From the NCBI RefSeq assembly GCF_949987535.1, contig NW_026646035.1:124001-188000 (forward strand): DNA of 64,000 nt. Reading direction: 5' to 3'. Below the pieces are notes generated by a model. It did no database searches, was not told where the DNA came from, and saw only the letters and a program-made list of their open reading frames with translations. Below, in pieces: positions 52,748 to 63,630 of this stretch. Position 1 is the first letter of the stretch. Every line of letters starts with the position of its first letter. A program made the translations under genes and the position numbers. This DNA comes from Balaenoptera acutorostrata. Lineage: Eukaryota; Chordata; Mammalia; Artiodactyla; Balaenopteridae.

Positions 52748-54506
52748 CTGATTTTTAGTTTTCCCAATTTATAAGCCCATGAGTGGAAGTGCCCTATGCT
52801 CTGTAAGCTGAGTTGTTTAGATGTTTCAGGACACACCGTACACTTCTCCAGAGTGGCTGTTGGCAATTTACATCCCGCCCATCAGCGTAGCAAGGCTCCC
52901 GTTTCTCCATGGCCTGTCCTGCATTTCTGGTTTTGACACTTTATTCAGCATGGCCCTTTTGACCGATGGGAAGCGAGACTTCTTTGTAGCGCTGATTTGC
53001 CTTTCCAGGTTGCTTGGTTGGCCAAAAAGGGCGTATGCGTTTTTTCCTGAATATATTCAGGAAAAAACGCATACGCCCTTTTTGGCCAAGGGCATCATTG
53101 TCGAGGTTTCGCAGCTTTTCCTGTGCTTTAAAGGCGATTCGAATCTACCTCCTGAAATCTGTTTCCTGCAATTGTGCCTTGCTTTCAAATCCTCTTCGTT
53201 GCCTTCCCTCGATATATTTGTGGACGAGAGTTATCATTTATAACTCTGCAGGTTTGTGAATTGCAGTGCCCCTGAGCTCCATTTTTCAACTCGCTTTCTT
53301 GAAGGCTGGCCGCAAAAGCGCAGGATTGCTTCAGGCCCTATTCTGGTTCCGGGCGCAGGCTGAGCCTGTGGTTAATTCTTCTTCCTGATGGGAAAATAGA
53401 GTGAGCTGTGCCTGTCCCAACACCTAGAGCTAGTCTCTCATTGGTTCCCCCTCTTCCCGTTCATCCTCAGGACAAATTGCAACCTGTACGGAACAGGAGG
53501 TTAAAGGTGCTGATTCTCCAAGGAGGGAGATTGCTAGTAAAGCGGCTGGAATGGCGAACCCGAGCCCAAGGAGATGAGAAATGAGGAGCGTTTTAGAAAC
53601 GTTTCCCGATCACACGGTGTACCATCTTCTGGGTTTCTCATGCATGTTTTCGATGTAGGAAGATGCCCTTGAACCTGGAGATTTGGGACCCATGGGATGG
53701 GTACCACGCAGTATTCCTTTAAAGGGTCTGCGTTTGCTCCCCCAACCTCACCAAACCTCTCAGCCCCTGAGTGTCCACCCTTATGTCTCAATCAGCTGTG
53801 GGTCTAGATATGGTCAATACAGGTGGCATCACAGCCCCTGAACGAATTTGGTAAGAATTTCTCTCTCTTTCACTGTCTTCGTTTCACGGGTTTTTAAAAG
53901 TAATTGATTTTTATAATGGGGTTTAGCTGCTTTTCACTGCTGTGTTTATGCTGCTTTACACCCACTAGACTCACTTACAGAGAGATATCAATACATAGGT
54001 TTTAAGATTCTTACTAGTCAGATATATATCTTGGGCGGTGAATAGGGGGTCTTGAGTCCAGTTCACTGAGCAAGGAGTAGGTCTTGTCTATTACATATTG
54101 GGTTTATGGAACGGTATCTGAGCTAATTTGAAACCCTTGTTTTATGCATCACCCCATCTCACCTTTCCCGTTAAGCAGCCATAGTGTGTTTTCTAAACGT
54201 GTGACTCTGTTCTGTTTTGTAATTCAGTTCAAGTGTAGCGGTTTTTACATTGCCTCTATAAGTGATATCTTAGGATCAGTGTCTTTTTCTGTGTGACTTA
54301 TTTCACTTAGAATCGTCGTACCTAAATCCACTCATCATGCTGCTACTAGCCTTATGAGGTTGATTTCATGGCTGAGTGATATTCCTTTGTACATAAGGAC
54401 CACAACTTCTTTATCCATTTTCCTCTTTCCTGGGATATTTAAGGTGTAACGAAGTGGAGGTTCTTGTCAACAGAGCAGCCCTAAACTTTGGGGTGCCTGT
54501 GTCTTG
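52748..54506 (+). repeat. Satellite copy 31, class B+
   Basis: 1,759 bp; palindrome 53018-53089. A366, G854, A27; matches copies 9 and 14. Confidence 0.95.
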
Positions 54507-56264
54507 CTGATTTTTAGTTTTCCCAATTTATACGCCCATGAGTGGAAGTGCCCTATGCTCTGTAAGCTGAGTTGTTTAGATGTTTCAGGACACACCGTAC
54601 ACTTCTCCAGAGTGGCTGTTGGCAATTTACATCCCGCCCATCAGCGTAGCAAGGCTCCCGTTTCTCCATGGCCTGTCCTGCATTTCTGGTTTTGACACTT
54701 TATTCAGCATGGCCCTTTTGACCGATGGGAAGCGAGACTTCTTTGTAGCGCTGATTTGCCTTTCCAGGTTGCTTGGTTGGCCAAAAAGGGCGTATGCGTT
54801 TTTTCCTGAATATATTCAGGAAAAAACGCATACGCCCTTTTTGGCCAAGGGCATCATTGTCGAGGTTTCGCCGCTTTTCCTGTGCTTTAAAGGCGATTCG
54901 AATCTACCTCCTGAAATCTGTTTCCTGCAATTCTGCCTTGCTTTCAAATCCTCTTCGTTGCCTTCCCTCGATATATTTGTGGACGAGAGTTATCATTTAT
55001 AACTCTGCAGGTTTGTGAATTGCAGTGCCCCTGAGCTCCATTTTTCAACTCGCTTTCTTGAAGGCTGGCCGCAAAAGCGCAGGATTGCTTCAGGCCCTAT
55101 TCTGGTTCCGGGCGCAGGCTGAGCCTGTGGTTAATTCTTCTTCCTGATGGGAAAATAGAGTGAGCTGTGCCTGTCCCAACACCTAGAGCTAGTCTCTCAT
55201 TGGTTCCCCCTCTTCCCGTTCATCCTCAGGACAAATTGCAACCTGTACGGAACAGGAGGTTAAAGGTGCTGATTCTCCAAGGAGGGAGATTGCTAGTAAA
55301 GCGGCTGGAATGGCGAACCCGAGCCCAAGGAGATGAGAAATGAGGAGCGTTTTAGAAACGTTTCCCGATCACACGGTGTACCATCTTCTGGGTTTCTCAT
55401 GCATGTTTTCGATGTAGGAAGATGCCCTTGAACCTGGAGATTTGGGACCCATGGGATGGGTACCACGCAGTATTCCTTTAAAGGGTCTGCGTTTGCTCCC
55501 CCAACCTCACCAAACCTCTCAGCCCCTGAGTGTCCACCCTTATGTCTCAATCACCTGTGGGTCTAGGTATTGTCAATCCAGGTGGCATCACAGCCCCTGA
55601 ACGAATTTGTTAAGAATTTTTCTCTCTTTCACTGTCTTTGTTTCACGGGTTTTTAAAAGTAATTGATTTTTATAATGGGGTTTAGCTGCTTTTCACTGCT
55701 GTGTTTATGCTGCTTTACACCCACTAGACTCACTTACAGAGAGATATCAATACATAGGTTTTAAGATTCTTACTAGTCAGATATATTCTTGGGCGGTGAA
55801 TAGGGGGTCTTGAGTCCAGTTCACTGAGCAAGGAGTAGGTCTTGTCTATTACATATTGGGTTTATGGAACGGTATCTGAGCTAATTTCAAACCCTTGTTT
55901 TATGCATCACCCCATCTCACCTTTCCCGTTAAGCAGCCATAGTGTGTTTTCTAAACGTGTGACTCTGTTCTGTTTTGTAATTCAGTTCATGTGTAGCGGT
56001 TTTTACATTCCCTCTATAAGTGATATCTTCTGATAAGTGTCTTTTTCTCTGTGACTTATTTCACTTACAATCGTCGTACCTAAATCCACTCATCATGCTG
56101 CTACTAGCCTTATGAGGTTGATTTCATGGCTGAGTGATATTCCTTTGTACATAAGGACCACAACTTCTTTATCCATTTTCCTCTTTCCTGGGATATTTAA
56201 GGTGTAACGAAGTGGAGGTTCTTGTCAACAGAGCAGCCCTAAACTTTGGGGTGCCTGTGTCTTG
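54507..56264 (+). repeat. Satellite copy 32, B-A-B mosaic
   Basis: 1,758 bp; palindrome 54777-54848. B alleles at offsets 840 and 929, A alleles from 1048 (position 55554) to TTCTGATAAG near 56030, then B again at 56116 (GAGG). C427. Private G-to-T at 55571. Confidence 0.95.
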
Positions 56265-58022
56265 CTGATTTTTAGTTTTCCCAATTTATAAGCCCATGAG
56301 TGGAAGTGCCCTATGCTCTGTAAGCTGAGTTGTTTAGATGTTTCAGGACACACCGTACACTTCTCCAGAGTGGCTGTTGGCAATTTACATCCCGCCCATC
56401 AGCGTAGCAAGGCTCCCGTTTCTCCATGGCCTGTCCTGCATTTCTGGTTTTGACACTTTATTCAGCATGGCCCTTTTGACCGATGGGAAGCGAGACTTCT
56501 TTGTAGCGCTGATTTGCCTTTCCAGGTTGCTTGGTTGGCCAAAAAGGGCGTATGCGTTTTTTCCTGAATATATTCAGGAAAAAACGCATACGCCCTTTTT
56601 GGCCAAGGGCATCATTGTCGAGGTTTCGCCGCTTTTCCTGTGCTTTAAAGGCGATTCGAATCTACCTCCTGAAATCTGTTTCCTGCAATTGTGCCTTGCT
56701 TTCAAATCCTCTTCGTTGCCTTCCCTCGATATATTTGTGGACGAGAGTTATCATTTATAACTCTGCAGGTTTGTGAATTGCAGTGCCCCTGAGCTCCATT
56801 TTTCAACTCGCTTTCTTGAAGGCTGGCCGCAAAAGCGCAGGATTGCTTCAGGCCCTATTCTGGTTCCGGGCGCAGGCTGAGCCTGTGGTTAATTCTTCTT
56901 CCTGATGGGAAAATAGAGTGAGCTGTGCCTGTCCCAACACCTAGAGCTAGTCTCTCATTGGTTCCCCCTCTTCCCGTTCATCCTCAGGACAAATTGCAAC
57001 CTGTACGGAACAGGAGGTTAAAGGTGCTGATTCTCCAAGGAGGGAGATTGCTAGTAAAGCGGCTGGAATGGCGAACCCGAGCCCAAGGAGATGAGAAATG
57101 AGGAGCGTTTTAGAAACGTTTCCCGATCACACGGTGTACCATCTTCTGGGTTTCTCATGCATGTTTTCGATGTAGGAAGATGCCCTTGAACCTGGAGATT
57201 TGGGACCCATGGGATGGGTACCACGCAGTATTCCTTTAAAGGGTCTGCGTTTGCTCCCCCAACCTCACCAAACCTCTCAGCCCCTGAGTGTCCACCCTTA
57301 TGTCTCAATCAGCTGTGGGTCTAGATATGGTCAATACAGGTGGCATCACAGCCCCTGAACGAATTTGGTAAGAATTTCTCTCTCTTTCACTGTCTTCGTT
57401 TCACGGGTTTTTAAAAGTAATTGATTTTTATAATGGGGTTTAGCTGCTTTTCACTGCTGTGTTTATGCTGCTTTACACCCACTAGACTCACTTACAGAGA
57501 GATATCAATACATAGGTTTTAAGATTCTTACTAGTCAGATATATTCTTGGGCGGTGAATAGGGGGTCTTGAGTCCAGTTCACTGAGCAAGGAGTAGGTCT
57601 TGTCTATTACATATTGGGTTTATGGAACGGTATCTGAGCTAATTTGAAACCCTTGTTTTATGCATCACCCCATCTCACCTTTCCCGTTAAGCAGCCATAG
57701 TGTGTTTTCTAAACGTGTGACTCTGTTCTGTTTTGTAATTCAGTTCAAGTGTAGCGGTTTTTACATTGCCTCTATAAGTGATATCTTAGGATCAGTGTCT
57801 TTTTCTGTGTGACTTATTTCACTTAGAATCGTCGTACCTATATCCACTCATCATGCTGCTACTAGCCTTATGAGGTTGATTTCATGGCTGAGTGATATTC
57901 CTTTGTACATAAGGACCACAACTTCTTTATCCATTTTCCTCTTTCCTGGGATATTTAAGGTGTAACGAAGTGGAGGTTCTTGTCAACAGAGCAGCCCTAA
58001 ACTTTGGGGTGCCTGTGTCTTG
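56265..58022 (+). repeat. Satellite copy 33, class B
   Basis: 1,758 bp; palindrome 56535-56606. A27, G854, CCTATATCC near 57837. Confidence 0.95.
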
Positions 58023-59780
58023 CTGATTTTTAGTTTTCCCAATTTATAAGCCCATGAGTGGAAGTGCCCTATGCTCTGTAAGCTGAGTTTTTTAGATGTT
58101 TCAGGACACACCGTACACTTCTCCAGAGTGGCTGTTGGCAATTTACATCCCGCCCATCAGCGTAGCAAGGCTCCCGTTTCTCCATGGCCTGTCCTGCATT
58201 TCTGGTTTTGACACTTTATTCAGCATGGCCCTTTTGACCGATGGGAAGCGAGACTTCTTTGTAGCGCTGATTTGCCTTTCCAGGTTGCTTGGTTGGCCAA
58301 AAAGGGCGTATGCGTTTTTTCCTGAATATATTCAGGAAAAAACGCATACGCCCTTTTTGGCCAAGGGCATCATTGTCGAGGTTTCGCCGCTTTTCCTGTG
58401 CTTTAAAGGCGATTCGAATCTACCTCCTGAAATCTGTTTCCTGCAATTGTGCCTTGCTTTCAAATCCTCTTCGTTGCCTTCCCTCGATATATTTGTGGAC
58501 GAGAGTTATCATTTATAACTCTGCAGGTTTGTGAATTGCAGTGCCCCTGAGCTCCATTTTTCAACTCGCTTTCTTGAAGGCTGGCCGCAAAAGCGCAGGA
58601 TTGCTTCAGGCCCTATTCTGGTTCCGGGCGCAGGCTGAGCCTGTGGTTAATTCTTCTTCCTGATGGGAAAATAGAGTGAGCTGTGCCTGTCCCAACACCT
58701 AGAGCTAGTCTCTCATTGGTTCCCCCTCTTCCCGTTCATCCTCAGGACAAATTGCAACCTGTACGGAACAGGAGGTTAAAGGTGCTGATTCTCCAAGGAG
58801 GGAGATTGCTAGTAAAGCGGCTGGAATGGCGAACCCGAGCCCAAGGAGATGAGAAATGAGGACCGTTTTAGAAACCTTTCCCGATCACACGGTGTACCAT
58901 CTTCTGGGTTTCTCATGCATGTTTTCGATGTAGGAAGATGCCCTTGAACCTGGAGATTTGGGACCCATGGGATGGGTACCACGCAGTATTCCTTTAAAGG
59001 GTCTGCGTTTGCTCCCCCAACCTCACCAAACCTCTCAGCCCCTGAGTGTCCACCCTTATGTCTCAATCAGCTGTGGGTCTAGATATGGTCAATACAGGTG
59101 GCATCACAGCCCCTGAACGAATTTGGTAAGAATTTCTCTCTCTTTCACTGTCTTCGTTTCACGGGTTTTTAAAAGTAATTGATTTTTATAATGGGGTTTA
59201 GCTGCTTTTCACTGCTGTGTTTATGCTGCTTTACACCCACTAGACTCACTTACAGAGAGATATCAATACATAGGTTTTAAGATTCTTACTAGTCAGATAT
59301 ATTCTTGGGCGGTGAATAGGGGGTCTTGAGTCCAGTTCACTGAGCAAGGAGTAGGTCTTGTCTATTACATATTGGGTTTATGGAACGGTATCTGAGCTAA
59401 TTTGAAACCCTTGTTTTATGCATCACCCCATCTCACCTTTCCCGTTAAGCAGCCATAGTGTGTTTTCTAAACGTGTGACTCTGTTCTGTTTTGTAATTCA
59501 GTTCAAGTGTAGCGGTTTTTACATTGCCTCTATAAGTGATATCTTAGGATCAGTGTCTTTTTCTGTGTGACTTATTTCACTTAGAATCGTCGTACCTAAA
59601 TCCACTCATCATGCTGCTACTAGCCTTATGAGGTTGATTTCATGGCTGAGTGATATTCCTTTGTACATAAGGACCACAACTTCTTTATCCATTTTCCTCT
59701 TTCCTGGGATATTTAAGGTGTAACGAAGTGGAGGTTCTTGTCAGCAGAGCAGCCCTAAACTTTGGGGTGCCTGTGTCTTG
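58023..59780 (+). repeat. Satellite copy 34, class B
   Basis: 1,758 bp; palindrome 58293-58364. T68, AGGACCG near 58860, C854, GTCAGCAG near 59741. Confidence 0.95.
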
Positions 59781-61538
59781 CTGATTTTTAGTTTTCCCAA
59801 TTTATACGCCCATGAGTGGAAGTGCCCTATGCTCTGTAAGCTGAGTTGTTTAGATGTTTCAGGACACACCGTACACTTCTCCAGAGTGGCTGTTGGCAAT
59901 TTACATCCCGCCCATCAGCGTAGCAAGGCTCCCGTTTCTCCATGGCCTGTCCTGCATTTCTGGTTTTGACACTTTATTCAGCATGGCCCTTTTGACCGAT
60001 GGGAAGCGAGACTTCTTTGTAGCGCTGATTTGCCTTTCCAGGTTGCTTGGTTGGCCAAAAAGGGCGTATGCGTTTTTTCCTGAATATATTCAGGAAAAAA
60101 CGCATACGCCCTTTTTGGCCAAGGGCATCATTGTCGAGGTTTCGCCGCTTTTCCTGTGCTTTAAAGGCGATTCGAATCTACCTCCTGAAATCTGTTTCCT
60201 GCAATTGTGCCTTGCTTTCAAATCCTCTTCGTTGCCTTCCCTCGATATATTTGTGGACGAGAGTTATCATTTATAACTCTGCAGGTTTGTGAATTGCAGT
60301 GCCCCTGAGCTCCATTTTTCAACTCGCTTTCTTGAAGGCTGGCCGCAAAAGCGCAGGATTGCTTCAGGCCCTATTCTGGTTCCGGGCGCAGGCTGAGCCT
60401 GTGGTTAATTCTTCTTCCTGATGGGAAAATAGAGTGAGCTGTGCCTGTCCCAACACCTAGAGCTAGTCTCTCATTGGTTCCCCCTCTTCCCGTTCATCCT
60501 CAGGACAAATTGCAACCTGTACGGAACAGGAGGTTAAAGGTGCTGATTCTCCAAGGAGGGAGATTGCTAGTAAAGCGGCTGGAATGGCGAACCCGAGCCC
60601 AAGGAGATGAGAAATGAGGAGCGTTTTAGAAACCTTTCCCGATCACACGGTGTACCATCTTCTGGGTTTCTCATGCATGTTTTCGATGTAGGAAGATGCC
60701 CTTGAACCTGGAGATTTGGGACCCATGGGATGGGTACCACGCAGTATTCCTTTAAAGGGTCTGCGTTTGCTCCCCCAACCTCACCAAACCTCTCAGCCCC
60801 TGAGTGTCCACCCTTATGTCTCAATCAGCTGTGGGTCTAGATATGGTCAATACAGGTGGCATCACAGCCCCTGAACGAATTTGGTAAGAATTTCTCTCTC
60901 TTTCACTGTCTTCGTTTCACGGGTTTTTAAAAGTAATTGATTTTTATAATGGGGTTTAGCTGCTTTTCACTGCTCTGTTTATGCTGCTTTACACCCACTA
61001 GACTCACTTACAGAGAGATATCAATACATAGGTTTTAAGATTCTTACTAGTCAGATATATTCTTGGGCGGTGAATAGGGGGTCTTGAGTCCAGTTCACTG
61101 AGCAAGGAGTAGGTCTTGTCTATTACATATTGGGTTTATGGAACGGTATCTGAGCTAATTTGAAACCCTTGTTTTATGCATCACCCCATCTCACCTTTCC
61201 CGTTAAGCAGCCATAGTGTGTTTTCTAAACGTGTGACTCTGTTCTGTTTTGTAATTCAGTTCAAGTGTAGCGGTTTTTACATTGCCTCTATAAGTGATAT
61301 CTTAGGATCAGTGTCTTTTTCTGTGTGACTTATTTCACTTAGAATCGTCGTACCTATATCCACTCATCATGCTGCTACTAGCCTTATGAGGTTGATTTCA
61401 TGGCTGAGTGATATTCCTTTGTACATAAGGACCACAACTTCTTTATCCATTTTCCTCTTTCCTGGGATATTTAAGGTGTAACGAAGTGGAGGTTCTTGTC
61501 AACAGAGCAGCCCTAAACTTTGGGGTGCCTGTGTCTTG
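59781..61538 (+). repeat. Satellite copy 35, class B
   Basis: 1,758 bp; palindrome 60051-60122. C27, C854, CTCTG near 60973, CCTATATCC near 61352. Confidence 0.95.
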
Positions 61539-62689
61539 CTGATTTTTAGTTTTCCCAATTTATAAGCCCATGAGTGGAAGTGCCCTATGCTCTGTAAGCT
61601 GAGTTTTTTAGATGTTTCAGGACACACCGTACACTTCTCCAGAGTGGCTGTTGGCAATTTACATCCCGCCCATCAGCGTAGCAAGGCTCCCGTTTCTCCA
61701 TGGCCTGTCCTGCATTTCTGGTTTTGACACTTTATTCAGCATGGCCCTTTTGACCGATGGGAATTGAGACTTCTTTGTAGCGCTGATTTGCCTTTCCAGG
61801 TTGCTTGGTTGGCCAAAAAGGGCGTATGCGTTTTTTCCTGAATATATTCAGGAAAAAACGCATACGCCCTTTTTGGCCAAGGGCATCATTGTCGAGGTTT
61901 CGCTGCTTTTCCTGTGCTTTAAAGGCGATTCGAATCTACCTCCTGAAATCTGTTTCCTGCAATTCTGCCTTGCTTTCAAATCCTCTTCGTTGCCTTCCCT
62001 CGATATATTTGTGCACGAGAGTTATCATTTATAACTCTGCAGGTTTGTGAATTGCAGTGCCCCTGAGCTCCATTTTTCAACTCGCTTTCTTGAAGGCTGG
62101 CCGCAAAAGCGCAGGATTGCTTCAGGTCCTATTCTGGTTCCGGGCGCAGGCTGAGCCTGTGGTTAATTCTTCTTCCTGATGGGAAAATAGAGTGAGCTGT
62201 GCCTGTCCCAACACCTAGAGCTAGTCTCTCATTGGTTCCCCCTCTTCCCGTTCATCCTCAGGACAAATTGCAACCTGTACGGAACAGGAGGTTAAAGGTG
62301 CTGATTCTCCAAGGAGGGAGATTGCTAGTAAAGCGGCTGGAATGGCGAACCCGAGCCCAAGGAGATGAGAAATGAGGAGCGTTTTAGAAACGTTTCCCGA
62401 TCACACGGTGTACCATCTTCTGGGTTTCTCATGCATGTTTTCGATGTAGGAAGATGCCCTTGAACCTGGAGATTTGGGACCCATGGGATGGGTACCACGC
62501 AGTATTCCTTTAAAGGGTCTGCGTTTGCTCCCCCAACCTCACCAAACCTCTCAGCCCCTGAGTGTCCACCCTTATGTCTCAATCAGCTGTGGGTCTAGAT
62601 ATGGTCAATACAGGTGGCAACACAGCCCCTGAACGAATTTGGTAAGAATTTCTCTCTGTTTCACTGTCTTTGTTTCACGGGTTTTTTAA

Positions 62690-62703
62690 AGTAATGGTTT
62701 TTT
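62690..62703 (+). repeat. SINE target-site duplication, left copy
   Basis: AGTAATGGTTTTTT matches the right copy at 12 of 14 positions. The undisturbed copies have AGTAATTGATTTTT here, followed by A, so the site has the T-run/A form used by L1-mediated target-primed insertion for a minus-oriented element. Confidence 0.75.
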
Positions 62704-62740
62704 TTTTAATATAAGCAAATTTTTTTTTAAGATTTCTTTA

Positions 62741-62763
62741 GTGATTGATTGATTGATTGATTG
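62741..62763 (+). repeat. Short tandem repeat (TGAT)n in the SINE tail
   Basis: About five TGAT/GATT units lie at the 3' (tail) end of the minus-strand SINE, a usual place for microsatellite birth in an A-rich tail. Confidence 0.8.
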
Positions 62764-62958
62764 CTATGTTGGGTCTTCGTTTCTGTGCTAGGGCTTTCTC
62801 CAGTTGTGGCAAGTGGGGGCCACTCTTCATGGCGGTGTGCGGGCCTCTCACTATTGTGGCCTCTCTTGTTGCGGAGCACAGGCTCCAGACGCGCAGGCTC
62901 AGTAGTTGTGGCTCACGGGCCTAGTTGCTCCACGGCATGTGGGATCTTCCCAGACCAG

Positions 62959-62969
62959 GGCTCGAACCC
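62959..62969 (-). promoter_or_regulatory. Pol III B-box-like motif of the SINE
   Basis: On the minus strand this reads GGGTTCGAGCC, close to the tRNA B-box consensus GGTTCGANNCC. The matching A-box region (about 62995-63015) is weak. Transcription from this copy is not shown. Confidence 0.6.
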
Positions 62970-63023
62970 GTGTTTCCTGCATTAGCAGGCAGATTCTCAG
63001 ACACTGCACAACCAGGGAAGCCC

Positions 63024-63037
63024 AGTAATTGATTTTT
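63024..63037 (+). repeat. SINE target-site duplication, right copy
   Basis: AGTAATTGATTTTT is identical to the empty site in the other satellite copies. The two changes in the left copy suggest that the insertion is not recent. Confidence 0.78.
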
Positions 63038-63630
63038 GTAATGGGGTTTAGCTGCTTTTCACTGCTGTGTTTATGCCGCTTTACATCCACAAGTCTCACT
63101 TACAGAGAGATATCAATACATAGGTTTTAACATTCTTACTAGTCAGATATATTCTTGGGCGGTGAATAAGGGGTGTTGAGTCCAGTTCACTGAGCAAGGA
63201 GTAGGTCTTGTCTATTACATATTGGGTTTATGGAACGGTATCTGAGCTAATTTGAAACCCTTGTTTTATGCATCACCCCACCTCTCCTTTCCCGTTAAGC
63301 AGCCATAGTGTGTTTTCTAAACGTGTGACTCTATTCTGTTTTGTAATTCAGTTCAAGTGTAGCGGTTTTTACATTCCCTCTATAAGTGATATCTTAGGAT
63401 CAGTGTCTTTTTCTGTGTGACTTATTTCACTTAGAATCGTCGTACCTAAATCCACTCATCATGCTGCTACTAGCCTTATGATGTTGATTTCATGGCTGAG
63501 TGATATTCCTTTGTACATAAGGACCACAACTTCTTTATCCATTTTCCTCTTTCCTGGGATATTTAAGGTGTAACGAAGTGGAGGTTCTTGTCAACAGAGC
63601 AGCCTTAAACTTTGGGGTGCCTGTGTCTTG

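Larger units (their letters stand above)
62690..63023 (-). mobile_element. CHR-type tRNA-derived SINE inserted in copy 36
   Basis: The element breaks the satellite unit and explains its 334 extra bases. Read on the minus strand from 63023 it begins GGGCTTCCCTGGTTGTGCAG. It then has a Pol III B-box-like GGGTTCGAGCC (62959-62969), the 'bag of' CHR phrases around ACTGAGCCTGCG and CTCCGCAACAAGAG, and an A-rich tail with a CAAT-type repeat (62741-62763) and A-runs down to ~62695. These are hallmarks of the CHR SINEs of cetaceans, hippos and ruminants (established knowledge; recognised by eye). Open frames across it (for example 62761-62985 plus) are by-products. The subfamily, probably CHR-2, is inferred. 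Confidence 0.88.
61539..63630 (+). repeat. Satellite copy 36, diverged, split by a SINE
   Basis: 2,092 bp; palindrome 61809-61880, still perfect. B-like, with many private changes: GC-to-TT at 61764-61765 (creates a TGA), T at 61904 (a third allele at offset 366), C at 62014, T at 62127, A at 62620, G at 62658. To the right of the SINE there are further changes near 63077, 63090, 63131, 63170, 63282 and 63333. The 334 bp excess equals the SINE plus one target-site duplication. Confidence 0.95.

Noticed and set aside
62761..62985. 74-codon frame in the SINE
   Set aside because: It lies entirely within the reverse strand of the SINE and has no independent support.
62950..63023. Functional tRNA gene
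   Set aside because: A tRNA-like B-box and a weak A-box are present but belong to the SINE head; no complete cloverleaf or anticodon arm is credible.
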